Shown here one piece after another: positions 18,159-28,642 of a stretch of 64,000 bases of DNA. Each line of letters starts with the position of its first letter. Within the stretch, counting starts at the first letter, position 1. A program made the translations under genes and the position numbers. Location of the stretch: assembly GCA_016712535.1 (NCBI GenBank), contig JADJQW010000002.1, positions 558,001-622,000 on the forward strand. The letters are read 5' to 3'. Below the pieces are notes generated by a model. That model worked only from the letters and a program-made list of their open reading frames with translations. It did no database searches and was not told where the DNA came from. This DNA comes from Flavobacteriales bacterium (lineage in GTDB: Bacteria > Bacteroidota > Bacteroidia > Flavobacteriales_F > PHOS-HE28).

Positions 18159-18193
18159 AGCGAAGGCCCCAGTGTTTCACCGGGGCCTTCGCT
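18159..18193. terminator. Bidirectional terminator hairpin between gyrB and giant adhesin gene
   Basis: A perfect 12-bp stem (18159-18170 with 18182-18193) with an 11-base loop sits between two converging genes, so it can end both transcripts. Confidence 0.75.
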
Positions 18194-18223
18194 CATTCCA
18201 TGGGATGCGTGGAATCTGGTCTT

Positions 18224-21200
18224 CTACTTCAGCACAGTCACGTGCCCGACCCTTTCGGTCAGCTCGTTGGTGAGCTTGTTCTTGAACTTCATCTTCCACA
18301 CATACACATCCTCCTGCACCACTTCGCCTTGGTAATCGCCGCCCCAGGGCGCATGCACCTGTTCACTCCGGGTGAGCAGCAATCCCCATCGGTCGAAGAT
18401 CATGAACTCGTAGTCCTTCACGAGCTGCGGAAGGTTGAAGATGGGCATGAACGTGTCGTTCTCGCCGTCGCCATTCGGGGTGACGGCATTGGGCACCCAG
18501 ACCACGAGCGCGTCGAGCACCTCGACCGGCTCGCAATGCGTGTCGGCGCAGCCGTTGGCATCGTACGCGGTGAGGCAGACCATGTAAGTATCACCCAATC
18601 CGCCGGGGAAGGTGAACGATGGTGAGGTGGCTGTGCTGCTTCCCACGCCTCCGAAATCCCAAGAGAAGCTCACCGCATTCGGCGATGAGGTGTTCGTGAA
18701 GTCCGCGGTTGATGAGCCTACGTAAAGCGTCTCTGGCGCGAAGTCGAAGTCGGCCACAACGGGTGCCGGGCGCGCGATCGTGGCCATTCCAGAAGCCGAG
18801 CAGCCGTTCGCATCCTGCATCAGCACCACGTATTGCCCAGGGCAGAGTCCGGTGAACACGCTGCCGGAGCCGAATGCGCCGCCGTTCAAGCTGAAGAGCG
18901 CGCCTTCTGGATCGACCACTGTGATGCTGCCGTCGCAAGCGCCGGGACAGGTCTCGTCGGTGGCGAGGATCGTGTCGATCACCAGCGGTTCCGGTTCATC
19001 GATGCTGAACGGAACGATGGTGAAGCATCCGTTCTCGTCGAGGACGGTCACGGTGTATTCACCAGCGCAGATGCCCGTTGCACTGGGCGAATTGCCCGCG
19101 ATGGAGCCTGACCAAGCGTAGTCGTATGCACCGTTGCCGCCCGTTGCGGATACGCTTGCCGTTCCATCGCAAACGCCGTTGCAGATGGCGTCGGTCAAGG
19201 CGACTACGGGAACGATCGCATCCGTGAAGATGATCGTCACCTCATCCTGCGTGGCGCAGCCATCAGTGGATAGCACGCTCCAGGTTAGCGTGTATGGGCC
19301 GCCGGCGATCGCGGTCACGGTGCTCGTAGGCGAACCGGGATCGCTGAAGGTCATGCCGGCCGGGCCGCTCCACGAGCCGCTTGCCCAACTGCCCGTGGCG
19401 TTCAGCGTGTATTCGAGCGTGCAGCTCACTGCATCGGGCCCGGCGTTGGGCGGCGCGATCAGGAAAACCGTGGCCGTTGAGCTCGCATAGGCATTGGGGC
19501 AGGGCAATAGGCCGAGGACCGTGTAGGTGTACACGCCTTGCGCGCTTGTCGCGGGGTCGAAGATGCCGTTGCTCGGCTGGCCTCCGGGACCGGTCCAAGT
19601 GCCACCCGCCATCGGGGTTCCGCCCAGCAACGAGAAGAGCTCGATGGCCGCGGCCTCCGGGCATAGTGTGATGGCGCCGTTCGTTCCGGCATCGGGCAAG
19701 GGGTTCACCGCCATGGTGACCGTGGCGCTCTGGTCCAAGCAGGGTGCTGTGGCTTGCACGGTGTACACATAACTGCCGGGCGCGTCCGTCGCAGGGTCGA
19801 AGTTGTTCTCGCTGGGCGTGCCGTTCGGTGCTGTCCATTCACCGCCCGCATCCGGCGATCCGTTCAGGAGGTTGAAGAGCGCGACAGGCGCATCATCGGA
19901 GCAGAGCGTGGCGCTGCCATCGATTCCAGGATCCACCGGGGCAACAATGCTCATGGCCACAATGCTGGTGTCATTCTCACAAGGCGCAGGAACGAATAGG
20001 ATGTAGGTGTAAGTGCCAGCGGCTTGTACGCTCGGATCGAAGCCGCCCGTCGCCGGGCTTCCATCCGGCGCAAACCATGATCCTCCTGCATCAGGGCTTC
20101 CACCGAGCAGATCGAAGAGGTCGATGGGAGCGTTATCGCCACAAAGCGTGGAAGCGCCATCGATTCCTGCATCCGCGTTCGAGAGCACGTTCACGGTGAT
20201 CACCGCCGAGGCCGACGGACAGGGCGCCACGCCATTCACGGAGTAGGAGTAATCGCCCGGAGCGCTTGCGCCCGGCGTGAAGATCCCGTTGGAAGTGCCG
20301 TTCGGCCCCGTCCATGTTCCTCCGGGATCGGCAGCGCCAAGCAGGGGGTAGAGGTCCACTGCATCTCCGACCACGCATAGGTTCAGGATGTCATCCGCTC
20401 CAGCGTTGGGCAGCTGCGTCACGGCCACCGTTACACTGGCCGCATCCGCCGGGCATGGTGCAGCGCCTTGAACGGTATAGGAGAACACGCCGGGTGCATC
20501 GGTTGCGGGATCGAAGGTCCCGCTGTAAGAGCTGCCACCGCTCGTAGTCCAGCTGCCGCCGGGCTCTGGCGTTCCTCCAAGGATGGCGAAGAGGTCCTGA
20601 GGCGCATTGCTGAAGCAGAGCGTAATTGCGCAATCGAGTCCTGCATCAGGCGGCGAGACCACATCCACCGTGACCGTGCTGCTCACGCTGGCGCATGGCG
20701 GCGGAACCGCGATCGTGTAGGTGTATACGCCGCTGGCCATCACAGCAGGATCGAAGAGGCCATTGAAGGCCGTTCCTGCGGGGGTGGTCCACAGGCCACC
20801 TTGATCAGGAGAGCCCTCGAGGTAGCTGAAGAGGTCATCCGGGGCAGCATTTCCACAGATGGTGAGGAAGCCAGGGCCGCCGGGATCGGGTTCGGTCACG
20901 ACGGTCAGGGTTGCCGTGGCGGCATCAGCAGGGCAAGGCGTGGTTCCATTCACCGTGTAGGTATACGCTCCCGCGCTCATCGTTGCAGGGTTGAAGGCCC
21001 CGCCTATCACCGGCGATGGTCCGCTCCATGTGCCGCCTGCATCTGGCGTGCCTCCCAGCGAGTTGATCAATGCAACGGCCGGGCTTGTGATGCACAGGGT
21101 CAATGCACCGTCGATTCCTGCATCCGGAGGCTGGATGACATTCACAACGACCGTGCTGCTGACGCTCGCGCAAGGCGGCGGAACAGCAATCGTGTACGTA

Positions 21201-24200
21201 TATGCGCCGGCACTCATGGTAGCGGGGTCGAAGAGGTCACCGGCTACAGCACTGGGTCCTGTCCAGGCGCCACCAGGGTCAGGTGAGCCACCGAGCTGGG
21301 CGAACAGGCCGATCGGCGCATCGCTGAAGCATAGGGTGATGGAACCATCTGTGCCGGGGTCGGGTTCACTAACGACCGTCACCATCACCTGTGATTGATC
21401 ATCAGGGCAAGGCGCCGTTCCGTTCACCGTGTAGGCGTATGCGCCAGCCGTCATCGTTGCGGGGTTGAACATCCCGCCCGCCACCGGCGAGGGACCGCTC
21501 CACGTTCCACCCGCCTGCGCGCCGACGCCAAGCGCTGCGAACAACAATGCCGGCGGACTGCTGATGCAGAGCGTGATCGCCCCATCGGTGCCTGCGTTCG
21601 GCGGTGCGATCTCGGTGATGGTCACGGTGCTGCTCGCGTTCACGCACGGCGGCGGAACGGTGATCGTGTAGGTGTAGACGCCGGGGACCATCGTGGCGGG
21701 ATCAAACAGTCCACCGACCACTGCGGAAGGCCCGCTCCACGTGCCGCCTGCATCGGGTGTGCCGCCTAGTTCAGCGAAGAGGTCGATGGAAGCATCCGTT
21801 GCGCAGAGCGTCGCGCTGCCCGGTGCACCAGCATCCGGTGCGGCAACAACGGTCACCGTCACCTGTGATTGAGCATCAGGGCAAGGCGCCGTTCCGTTCA
21901 CCGTGTAGGTGTATGCGCCAGCCGTCATCGTTGCGGGGTTGAACATCCCGCCCACCACCGGCGAAGGACCGCTCCACGTTCCACCCGCCTGCGCGCCGCC
22001 GCCAAGCGCTGCGAACAACGATGCCGGCGGACTGCTGATGCAGAGCGTGATCGCCCCATCGGTGCCTGCGTTCGGCGGTGCGATCTCGGTGATGGTCACG
22101 GTGCTGCTGGCGTTCACGCATGGCGGCGGCACCGTGATCGTGTAGGTGTAGACGCCGGGGACCATCGTGGCGGGGTCGTATTGTCCGCCGAGCACGGGAG
22201 AAGGGCCGCTCCATGTGCCGCCGAGATCCGGTGTGCCGCCCAATTCAGCGTAGAGGTCTATGGCCGCATCCGTGGCGCAAAGTGTCGCACTGCCGGGCGT
22301 GCCTGCATCCGGCGCAGCAACGACGTTCACCGTCACCGTGCTTTGGTCATTCGGGCATGGTGCCGTGCCGCTCACGGTGTAGGTGTACACACCTGCGCTC
22401 ATCGTCGCCGGGTTGAACATGCCGCCGACGACAGGCGATGGTCCGCTCCATGTTCCGCCAGCCTGTGCGCCGCCACCCAGCGCTGCGAACAGCGATGCCG
22501 CCGGGCTGCTGATGCAGAGCGTGATCGCGCCATCGGTGCCTGCGTTGGGCGGCGCGATCTCGGTGATGGTCACGGTGCTGCTGGCGTTCACGCATGGCGG
22601 CGGCACCGCGATCGTGTAGGTGTACACCCCGGGGTTCATCGTGGCAGGGTCATACACGCCGCCTACTACGGGTGATGGCCCGCTCCACGCACCGCCTGCG
22701 TCGGGTGTTCCGCCCAATTCACTGAAGAGCAAGAGTGAAGCATCGATCGCGCAGAGCGTAGCGCTGCCCGGAGTCCCTGCATTCGGATTCGTCGCCACGC
22801 TCACATCAACTGTTGCGGAAACCGAGGGGCATGGGGCAGTTCCGTTGACCGTGTATGAGTACAAACCGACTGCATCCACACCGGGCGTGAAGCTTCCGGT
22901 GGAGGCGCCTCCTCCGGGCGCAGTCCAGCTTCCACCGAGGTCAGGCGTGCCATTCAGTCCTGTGATCAGTGCTGTGGCCGGGCTCGAAGAGCAGAGCGTG
23001 AGGCCGCCATTGATGCCCGCATCGGGCATGGTGTTCACTGTGACTGTGACGAGCGCGATGTCAGCTGGACAGGGAGTTGCGCCATTGACCGCATAGGAGT
23101 AAACGCCTGATGCATCGATCCCAGGGGTGAAGGTGCCCGAATGCGCGGCTGCATTGAAGCTCCATGCGCCACCAACTTGCGGTGCACCATTCAACAAGCC
23201 GAACAAGTCGAATGCCGCATCGATTTCACATACCGTGATTCCTCCATCGCCACCTGCATCGGGCGGTGCGTTGATCGTCACCGTCACCGTAGATGCTGCG
23301 TCAATGCACGGCGCAGCGCCGGCGACCGTGTAGGTGTACACGCCCGCGAGCATCGTCGCAGGATCGATCATGCCGCCGACGACCGGCGAAGGACCGCTCC
23401 ATGTTCCACCGGCATCCGGCGTTCCGCCGAGCTGCGCGAAGAGACTTGCGGCAGCATCACTCGAGCAGAGCGTGATCGCGCCATCGGTCCCGGGATCAGG
23501 CGGTGCGTTGATCGTCACCGTCACCGTTGCTTGCTCATCGGGGCAAGGCGCTGTTCCGGTCACGGTGTAGGTGTACACGCCCGCGAGCATCGTCGCGGGA
23601 TCAATCATGCCGCCGACGACCGCAGAAGGACCGCTCCATGCTCCACCGGCATCCGGCGTTCCGCCGAGCTGCGCGAAGAGACTTGCGGCAGCATCACTCG
23701 AGCAGAGCGTGATCGCGCCATCGGTTCCGGGATCCGGCGGTGCGTTGATCGTCACCGTCACCGTTGCTTGCTCATCGGGGCAAGGCGCTGTTCCGGTCAC
23801 GGTGTAGGTGTACACGCCCGCGAGCATCGTCGCGGGATCGATCATGCCGCCGACGACCGGCGAAGGACCGCTCCATGTTCCACCGGCATCCGGCGTTCCG
23901 CCGAGCTGCGCGAAGAGACTTGCGGCAGCATCACTCGAGCAGAGCGTGATCGCGCCATCGGTCCCGGGATCAGGCGGTGCGTTGATCGTCACCGTCACCG
24001 TTGCTTGCTCATCGGGGCAAGGCGCTGTTCCGGTCACGGTGTAGGTGTACACGCCCGCGAGCATCGTCGCAGGATCGATCATGCCGCCGACCACTGCACT
24101 TGGACCGCTCCATGTTCCACCGGCATCCGGCGTTCCGCCGAGCTGCGCAAAGAGTGAAGCAGGAGCATCGCTCGAGCAGAGCGTGATTGCGCCATCGGTC

Positions 24201-27200
24201 CCGGGATCGGGCGGTGCGTTGATCGTCACCGTCACCGTTGCTTGCTCGTCGGGGCAAGGCGCTGTGCCTGTCACGGTGTAGGTGTACACGCCCGCGAGCA
24301 TCGTCGCGGGATCGATCATGCCGCCGACGACCGGCGAAGGACCGCTCCATGCTCCACCGGCATCCGGCGTTCCGCCGAGCTGCGCGAAGAGTGAAGCAGG
24401 AGCGTCGCTCGAGCAGAGCGTGATCGCGCCATCGGTCCCGGGATCAGGCGGTGCGTTGATCGTCACCGTCACCGTTGCTTGCTCATCGGGGCAAGGCGCT
24501 GTGCCTGTCACGGTGTAGGTGTACACGCCCGCGAGCATCGTCGCGGGATCGATCATGCCGCCGACGACCGGCGAAGGACCGCTCCATGCTCCACCGGCAT
24601 CCGGCGTTCCGCCGAGCTGCGCGAAGAGTGAAGCAGGAGCGTCGCTCGAGCAGAGCGTGATCGCGCCATCGGTCCCGGGATCAGGCGGTGCGTTGATCGT
24701 CACCGTCACCGTTGCTTGCTCATCGGGGCAAGGCGCTGTGCCTGTCACGGTGTAGGTGTACACGCCCGCGAGCATCGTCGCGGGATCGATCATGCCGCCG
24801 ACGACCGGCGAAGGACCGCTCCATGCTCCACCGGCATCCGGCGTTCCGCCGAGCTGCGCGAAGAGTGAAGCAGGAGCATCGCTCGAGCAGAGCGTGATCG
24901 CGCCATCGGTCCCGGGATCGGGCGGTGCGTTGATCGTCACCGTCACCGTTGCTTGCTCGTCGGGGCAAGGCGCTGTGCCTGTCACGGTGTAGGTGTACAC
25001 GCCCGCGAGCATCGTCGCGGGATCGATCATGCCGCCGACGACCGGCGAAGGACCGCCCCATGTTCCACCGGCATCCGGCGTTCCGCCGAGCTGCGCGAAG
25101 AGTGAAGCAGGAGCATCGCTCGAGCAGAGCGTGATCGCGCCATCGGTCCCGGGATCGGGCGGTGCGTTGATCGTCACCGTCACCGTCGCGCTCTCGTCAG
25201 GGCAGGGCGCTGTGCCTGTCACGGTGTAGGTGTACACGCCCGCGAGCATCGTCGCGGGATCGATCATGCCGCCGACGACCGGCGAAGGACCGCTCCATGT
25301 TCCACCGGCATCCGGCGTTCCGCCGAGCTGCGCGAAGAGTGAAGCAGGAGCGTCGCTCGAGCAGAGCGTGATCGCGCCATCGGTCCCGGGATCAGGCGGT
25401 GCGTTGATCGTCACCGTCACCGTTGCTTGCTCATCGGGGCAAGGCGCTGTGCCTGTCACGGTGTAGGTGTACACGCCCGCGAGCATCGTCGCGGGATCGA
25501 TCATGCCGCCGACGACCGGCGAAGGACCGCTCCATGCTCCACCGGCATCCGGCGTTCCGCCGAGCTGCGCGAAGAGTGAAACAGCTGGATCTGATGAACA
25601 CAGCGTGATAGCACCGCTCGTGCCGGCATTCGGGGCCTGATTAATGGCGACGGTCAGTGTGGCAATGTCATTCGGGCATGGGGCCGTGCCAATGACGGTG
25701 TAGGTGTAAACACCTGGCGGATCAACTGCTGGGTCGAGGCCGCCGCTCATCGCACCGCCTCCAGGACCTGTCCATGAACCAGTTCCATCGGGCCCACCGC
25801 CTAACTGCGCAACCATCACTACCGGCGCGCTGGTCGTGCATAGCGTAATGCTCGCGTCCAGTCCGGCGTTGGGAGGTGCGCTCTCCGAAACAGCAACGGT
25901 AGCATCAGCGTTCGGGCATGGCGCCGTTCCGTTCACCGTGTAGGTGTACACGCCAGGGTTCATCGTGGCCGGGTTGTAGTTGCCTCCAATCACCGGCGAT
26001 GGCCCGGTCCAGGTGCCGCCGGGCTGCGCGTTTCCACCGAGCAGAAAGAACATCGATTGCGCAGCATCGGTGCTGCAAACAGCGAGGCTCGTCGGCGTGC
26101 CGGCATCGGGCAACGGATATACGGTCACATTCACTGTACTGCTCACCGGCGCGCCGCACGCTCCACCGCCACCCACCGTGTAGGTGTAGATGCCCGGTGG
26201 GTCGACGCCCGGGACGAACATGTTGGAATGCGCTCCGCCGCCGGGCATCGTCCACGCGCCACCAGCCGTCGGTGTTCCGCCCAATGAGGTGAAGAGGTTG
26301 ATGGCTGCGCCGTTGCTGCATACGGCTACGTTCGCGCTGGTGCCGGGATCGGCTTGGTTGTCTACCGTGATCGTCATGCAATCAGTGCTCGTGCAGAGCG
26401 GGTGGCCCGCCTGGTACACGGTGACGCAGTATTGAGTGGTGCCGCCGACCGTCGCTGTTGGGTTCGCGATATTCGGATCGCTCAATCCAGCAGCAGGCGA
26501 CCAGCTGTAAACGAAATTTCCGCCTGGGCAATTGGCCACGCCGCTCCAGAGCTGCCCGGTTCCGGGACCCATCGGCGACGCGTATACCACGCCGCCGCCA
26601 CTGTTGAAGAGCGTGAACGACTGCTCACCGTTGTAGAGATTGCCCGCCACATAGCTCACTACAACCGTGGCGCCGGTCGTCACCGGGATGTTCACATTGG
26701 CCTGGGCCCCGTTGTTGAGCCAATAATCGTAAGGCGTGCCATTCACCGTCACGGTCACGCTGGATCCATTCGATCCCAAGCCGAACAGTCCTGTCCAGCC
26801 ATCGCCGAAGCTGTCGTACAGCGAGAGCGTGTAGTTGCAATTGGTGGGGAAGCCGCCACTGGTGACCGTGGCATTGAGCTGCACCGGTGTGTTGCATGTG
26901 GTGGCATCGGGTCCCGCGTTCACCTGCGGCGCAGGAATGATGTTCACCGTCAGCGTGGTGTCGTAGTCGCATCCGAAGTTGTCGGTGACGTGATACACGT
27001 AGTTGAAGTTCCCGGCAGCCGGTGGCGTCACGCACGCCTGATTGCAGTTCGCATTCGTGCTCGTTATGCTTGGACCCGTCCAGTAGCTGCTATCGCATTG
27101 CGCGCCGTACACGGGCGTGAACGTGATCAAGTCGTCGTACAGCGAAGGATTGAAGGTGATGTCCCAGTCGCATAGGAATCCGTTGTCGCTGGCCCACATG

Positions 27201-28501
27201 TCGCAGACCTGGATCGTCCATGTGCCATTGAGTTGGGCGCCGATCAATCCGCTGAAGGGATTCAGGCTCTCGTAGGTGCCTGCTGGAAGGGTGCCGCCTG
27301 CATTGTCGACCCATGTTCCATTCGTCGCGGTGGGGCTCCAGCAATAGGTGAAGCACGTTCCTTGCGCGTTCGGCGTCAGGTCATTGTCAACCGGTACTCC
27401 CAGGTAGGTGGCACCGCCGCCTTGCTGGTGCATGATCACTGATTCGCCTGTCGGGGCGATCAGGCTGATGATCAGATCGCCGATGAACGAGTGCTCGATG
27501 TCGATGCAGATCGATTGCAGGTTGTTCGCGCTGGTGAAGGTCTGACCCGGTGCGAATTGCGTGAAGGTGACCGTGCTCGTGAAGCACTCACCCACATTAT
27601 CAGGCAAGAAGACTCCACCGCCCGCATTCGGATTGGGGATCTCGTTCCAGGTGGTGCCTGTGACCGCTCCGTTCAGGCAAAGCGTTTCACCCACGCAGCC
27701 CGTGAGCGTCCCCGAGGTTCCTCCGAAAGTGGGAGGCGTGCCGACCAGCACGTCGAGGTCAACGAGATTGGTGCTCGCGCATCCGTTGTTGTCGAGAAGG
27801 TAGAGCTGCGCGGTATAGCCGCCAGGCTGCGCGTAGGTATGGTTCACGATGGCCGGGGCATTGTTCAGGATGGTGCCATCCCCGAAATCCCAGCGACGGC
27901 TCGCGATGTTGTTGCCCGGTGCCGCGAAGGATGCCGTGCTATTGAAGGTGATGCTCTCGCCGGGGCAGATGCGCATCGGATTGGTCGGGCCATGCGTTGC
28001 CACGGCAATTGGCCGCACACAGGGCTGGTAGCATGTGATGCTCGCGGCGAATACGCCGGTTCCCGTGTTGTTGCTTCGGAACACGATGGTGAGGCAGCCG
28101 CTGGCATTGCCTGCTGAGGCGCTCACGATCTGCCCCTGCCCTGCGTTTCCGGTCCATGTGGCCAGCACCGGAGCAGCCGTGCTGTTGCCGTCGTACACCG
28201 TCAGGAAGTCGATTGGTGCGGCGCCCGCAGTGCTCAGATTGAACGTGAGGAAGTTGAGCGAGATGGCACCGCCCGGAGCATCAGGGCATAGCGTGTAGGT
28301 GTAGTTCTCGTTGTTCGAGTAGCCGCTGGCTCCCTGACCTCCGCTGTCGAGGAATGCGCCCACGCAGGTGCTTGCCGTTCCGTTGAAGATCGGGAATGGC
28401 TGGGCGAGCGCGCTGATCGCTGCGGACGCCAAGCACGCCAGGCACAGGAATGCGCGCCTAATCAGTGCATCCAGGTGAATCCGATCGTAAAGAACCGCCA
28501 T
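18224..28501 (-). CDS. Giant T9SS type B surface protein with about 29 tandem 79-residue domains
   Basis: The start ATG at 28501 (an alternative is at 28522) opens a signal peptide ending SALAQ, giving about 3,425 residues. Order: CUB-like domain (ENYTYTLCPDAPGG, with paired Cys), a PKD domain (WDFGDGT), a proprotein-convertase P-like jelly roll (HSFIGDLIISLIAPTG ... DNGFLCDWDITFNP) and a FGDGWTG module. About 29 Ig-like repeats of 79 residues follow, each with one TLC cysteine and one APCP-type cysteine, a probable disulfide. Then come SprB-like repeats, another PKD and the gliding-motility-associated type B CTD (VPNAVTPNGDGENDTF, ending GHVTVLK). It should be exported by T9SS as a surface fibre or adhesin. 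It is the last of three related genes read in the same direction. Confidence 0.9.
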   Translation of the reverse strand: MAVLYDRIHLDALIRRAFLCLACLASAAISALAQPFPIFNGTASTCVGAFLDSGGQGASGYSNNENYTYTLCPDAPGGAISLNFLTFNLSTAGAAPIDFLTVYDGNSTAAPVLATWTGNAGQGQIVSASAGNASGCLTIVFRSNNTGTGVFAASITCYQPCVRPIAVATHGPTNPMRICPGESITFNSTASFAAPGNNIASRRWDFGDGTILNNAPAIVNHTYAQPGGYTAQLYLLDNNGCASTNLVDLDVLVGTPPTFGGTSGTLTGCVGETLCLNGAVTGTTWNEIPNPNAGGGVFLPDNVGECFTSTVTFTQFAPGQTFTSANNLQSICIDIEHSFIGDLIISLIAPTGESVIMHQQGGGATYLGVPVDNDLTPNAQGTCFTYCWSPTATNGTWVDNAGGTLPAGTYESLNPFSGLIGAQLNGTWTIQVCDMWASDNGFLCDWDITFNPSLYDDLITFTPVYGAQCDSSYWTGPSITSTNANCNQACVTPPAAGNFNYVYHVTDNFGCDYDTTLTVNIIPAPQVNAGPDATTCNTPVQLNATVTSGGFPTNCNYTLSLYDSFGDGWTGLFGLGSNGSSVTVTVNGTPYDYWLNNGAQANVNIPVTTGATVVVSYVAGNLYNGEQSFTLFNSGGGVVYASPMGPGTGQLWSGVANCPGGNFVYSWSPAAGLSDPNIANPTATVGGTTQYCVTVYQAGHPLCTSTDCMTITVDNQADPGTSANVAVCSNGAAINLFTSLGGTPTAGGAWTMPGGGAHSNMFVPGVDPPGIYTYTVGGGGACGAPVSSTVNVTVYPLPDAGTPTSLAVCSTDAAQSMFFLLGGNAQPGGTWTGPSPVIGGNYNPATMNPGVYTYTVNGTAPCPNADATVAVSESAPPNAGLDASITLCTTSAPVVMVAQLGGGPDGTGSWTGPGGGAMSGGLDPAVDPPGVYTYTVIGTAPCPNDIATLTVAINQAPNAGTSGAITLCSSDPAVSLFAQLGGTPDAGGAWSGPSPVVGGMIDPATMLAGVYTYTVTGTAPCPDEQATVTVTINAPPDPGTDGAITLCSSDAPASLFAQLGGTPDAGGTWSGPSPVVGGMIDPATMLAGVYTYTVTGTAPCPDESATVTVTINAPPDPGTDGAITLCSSDAPASLFAQLGGTPDAGGTWGGPSPVVGGMIDPATMLAGVYTYTVTGTAPCPDEQATVTVTINAPPDPGTDGAITLCSSDAPASLFAQLGGTPDAGGAWSGPSPVVGGMIDPATMLAGVYTYTVTGTAPCPDEQATVTVTINAPPDPGTDGAITLCSSDAPASLFAQLGGTPDAGGAWSGPSPVVGGMIDPATMLAGVYTYTVTGTAPCPDEQATVTVTINAPPDPGTDGAITLCSSDAPASLFAQLGGTPDAGGAWSGPSPVVGGMIDPATMLAGVYTYTVTGTAPCPDEQATVTVTINAPPDPGTDGAITLCSSDAPASLFAQLGGTPDAGGTWSGPSAVVGGMIDPATMLAGVYTYTVTGTAPCPDEQATVTVTINAPPDPGTDGAITLCSSDAAASLFAQLGGTPDAGGTWSGPSPVVGGMIDPATMLAGVYTYTVTGTAPCPDEQATVTVTINAPPDPGTDGAITLCSSDAAASLFAQLGGTPDAGGAWSGPSAVVGGMIDPATMLAGVYTYTVTGTAPCPDEQATVTVTINAPPDPGTDGAITLCSSDAAASLFAQLGGTPDAGGTWSGPSPVVGGMIDPATMLAGVYTYTVAGAAPCIDAASTVTVTINAPPDAGGDGGITVCEIDAAFDLFGLLNGAPQVGGAWSFNAAAHSGTFTPGIDASGVYSYAVNGATPCPADIALVTVTVNTMPDAGINGGLTLCSSSPATALITGLNGTPDLGGSWTAPGGGASTGSFTPGVDAVGLYSYTVNGTAPCPSVSATVDVSVATNPNAGTPGSATLCAIDASLLLFSELGGTPDAGGAWSGPSPVVGGVYDPATMNPGVYTYTIAVPPPCVNASSTVTITEIAPPNAGTDGAITLCISSPAASLFAALGGGAQAGGTWSGPSPVVGGMFNPATMSAGVYTYTVSGTAPCPNDQSTVTVNVVAAPDAGTPGSATLCATDAAIDLYAELGGTPDLGGTWSGPSPVLGGQYDPATMVPGVYTYTITVPPPCVNASSTVTITEIAPPNAGTDGAITLCISSPPASLFAALGGGAQAGGTWSGPSPVVGGMFNPATMTAGAYTYTVNGTAPCPDAQSQVTVTVVAAPDAGAPGSATLCATDASIDLFAELGGTPDAGGTWSGPSAVVGGLFDPATMVPGVYTYTITVPPPCVNASSTVTITEIAPPNAGTDGAITLCISSPPALLFAALGVGAQAGGTWSGPSPVAGGMFNPATMTAGAYAYTVNGTAPCPDDQSQVMVTVVSEPDPGTDGSITLCFSDAPIGLFAQLGGSPDPGGAWTGPSAVAGDLFDPATMSAGAYTYTIAVPPPCASVSSTVVVNVIQPPDAGIDGALTLCITSPAVALINSLGGTPDAGGTWSGPSPVIGGAFNPATMSAGAYTYTVNGTTPCPADAATATLTVVTEPDPGGPGFLTICGNAAPDDLFSYLEGSPDQGGLWTTPAGTAFNGLFDPAVMASGVYTYTIAVPPPCASVSSTVTVDVVSPPDAGLDCAITLCFSNAPQDLFAILGGTPEPGGSWTTSGGSSYSGTFDPATDAPGVFSYTVQGAAPCPADAASVTVAVTQLPNAGADDILNLCVVGDAVDLYPLLGAADPGGTWTGPNGTSNGIFTPGASAPGDYSYSVNGVAPCPSASAVITVNVLSNADAGIDGASTLCGDNAPIDLFDLLGGSPDAGGSWFAPDGSPATGGFDPSVQAAGTYTYILFVPAPCENDTSIVAMSIVAPVDPGIDGSATLCSDDAPVALFNLLNGSPDAGGEWTAPNGTPSENNFDPATDAPGSYVYTVQATAPCLDQSATVTMAVNPLPDAGTNGAITLCPEAAAIELFSLLGGTPMAGGTWTGPGGQPSNGIFDPATSAQGVYTYTVLGLLPCPNAYASSTATVFLIAPPNAGPDAVSCTLEYTLNATGSWASGSWSGPAGMTFSDPGSPTSTVTAIAGGPYTLTWSVLSTDGCATQDEVTIIFTDAIVPVVALTDAICNGVCDGTASVSATGGNGAYDYAWSGSIAGNSPSATGICAGEYTVTVLDENGCFTIVPFSIDEPEPLVIDTILATDETCPGACDGSITVVDPEGALFSLNGGAFGSGSVFTGLCPGQYVVLMQDANGCSASGMATIARPAPVVADFDFAPETLYVGSSTADFTNTSSPNAVSFSWDFGGVGSSTATSPSFTFPGGLGDTYMVCLTAYDANGCADTHCEPVEVLDALVVWVPNAVTPNGDGENDTFMPIFNLPQLVKDYEFMIFDRWGLLLTRSEQVHAPWGGDYQGEVVQEDVYVWKMKFKNKLTNELTERVGHVTVLK
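21388..22790. repeat. Higher-order 474-bp repeat (two-domain unit, about three copies)
   Basis: Inside the giant gene, nearly matching segments recur every 474 bp (around 21388, 21862 and 22336). Each is an alternating A/B pair of 79-residue domains: one starts SATLC and ends in VPPPC, the other starts AITLCISSP and ends in APCPN/D. Confidence 0.85.
23262..25578. repeat. Near-identical 237-bp tandem array (about 10 copies)
   Basis: Sequence repeats exactly every 237 bp (79 codons) from 23262 to 25578 within the giant gene, as seen in the fixed spacing of the GTGTACACGCCCGCGAGCATCGTC block at 23334, 23571, 23808 and on to 25467. Copies differ at only a few codons (Thr/Ala before WSGPS, Pro/Ala after GPS, AP/AA before SLF). 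Confidence 0.95.
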
Positions 28502-28642
28502 CCAGCATGCTCCATGGCCCATTGCCCGCCATCAAGCGTTGGAAAAGTATCCGTGCGATGCATACGGCCGAACGCATGGGCCCGGTATTGGACGAACCCC
28601 ATCCTGTTCACGCTCAATAGGCGTGATCTGCCTTTCGGGAGC

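Noticed and set aside
23262..25578. Regular repeats as a possible CRISPR array
   Set aside because: The 237-bp units are contiguous coding sequence in one frame, with no spacers or cas genes.
28502..28642. Intergenic gap before the giant gene as a possible regulatory RNA
   Set aside because: No convincing fold, promoter or conservation can be seen in 141 bp.
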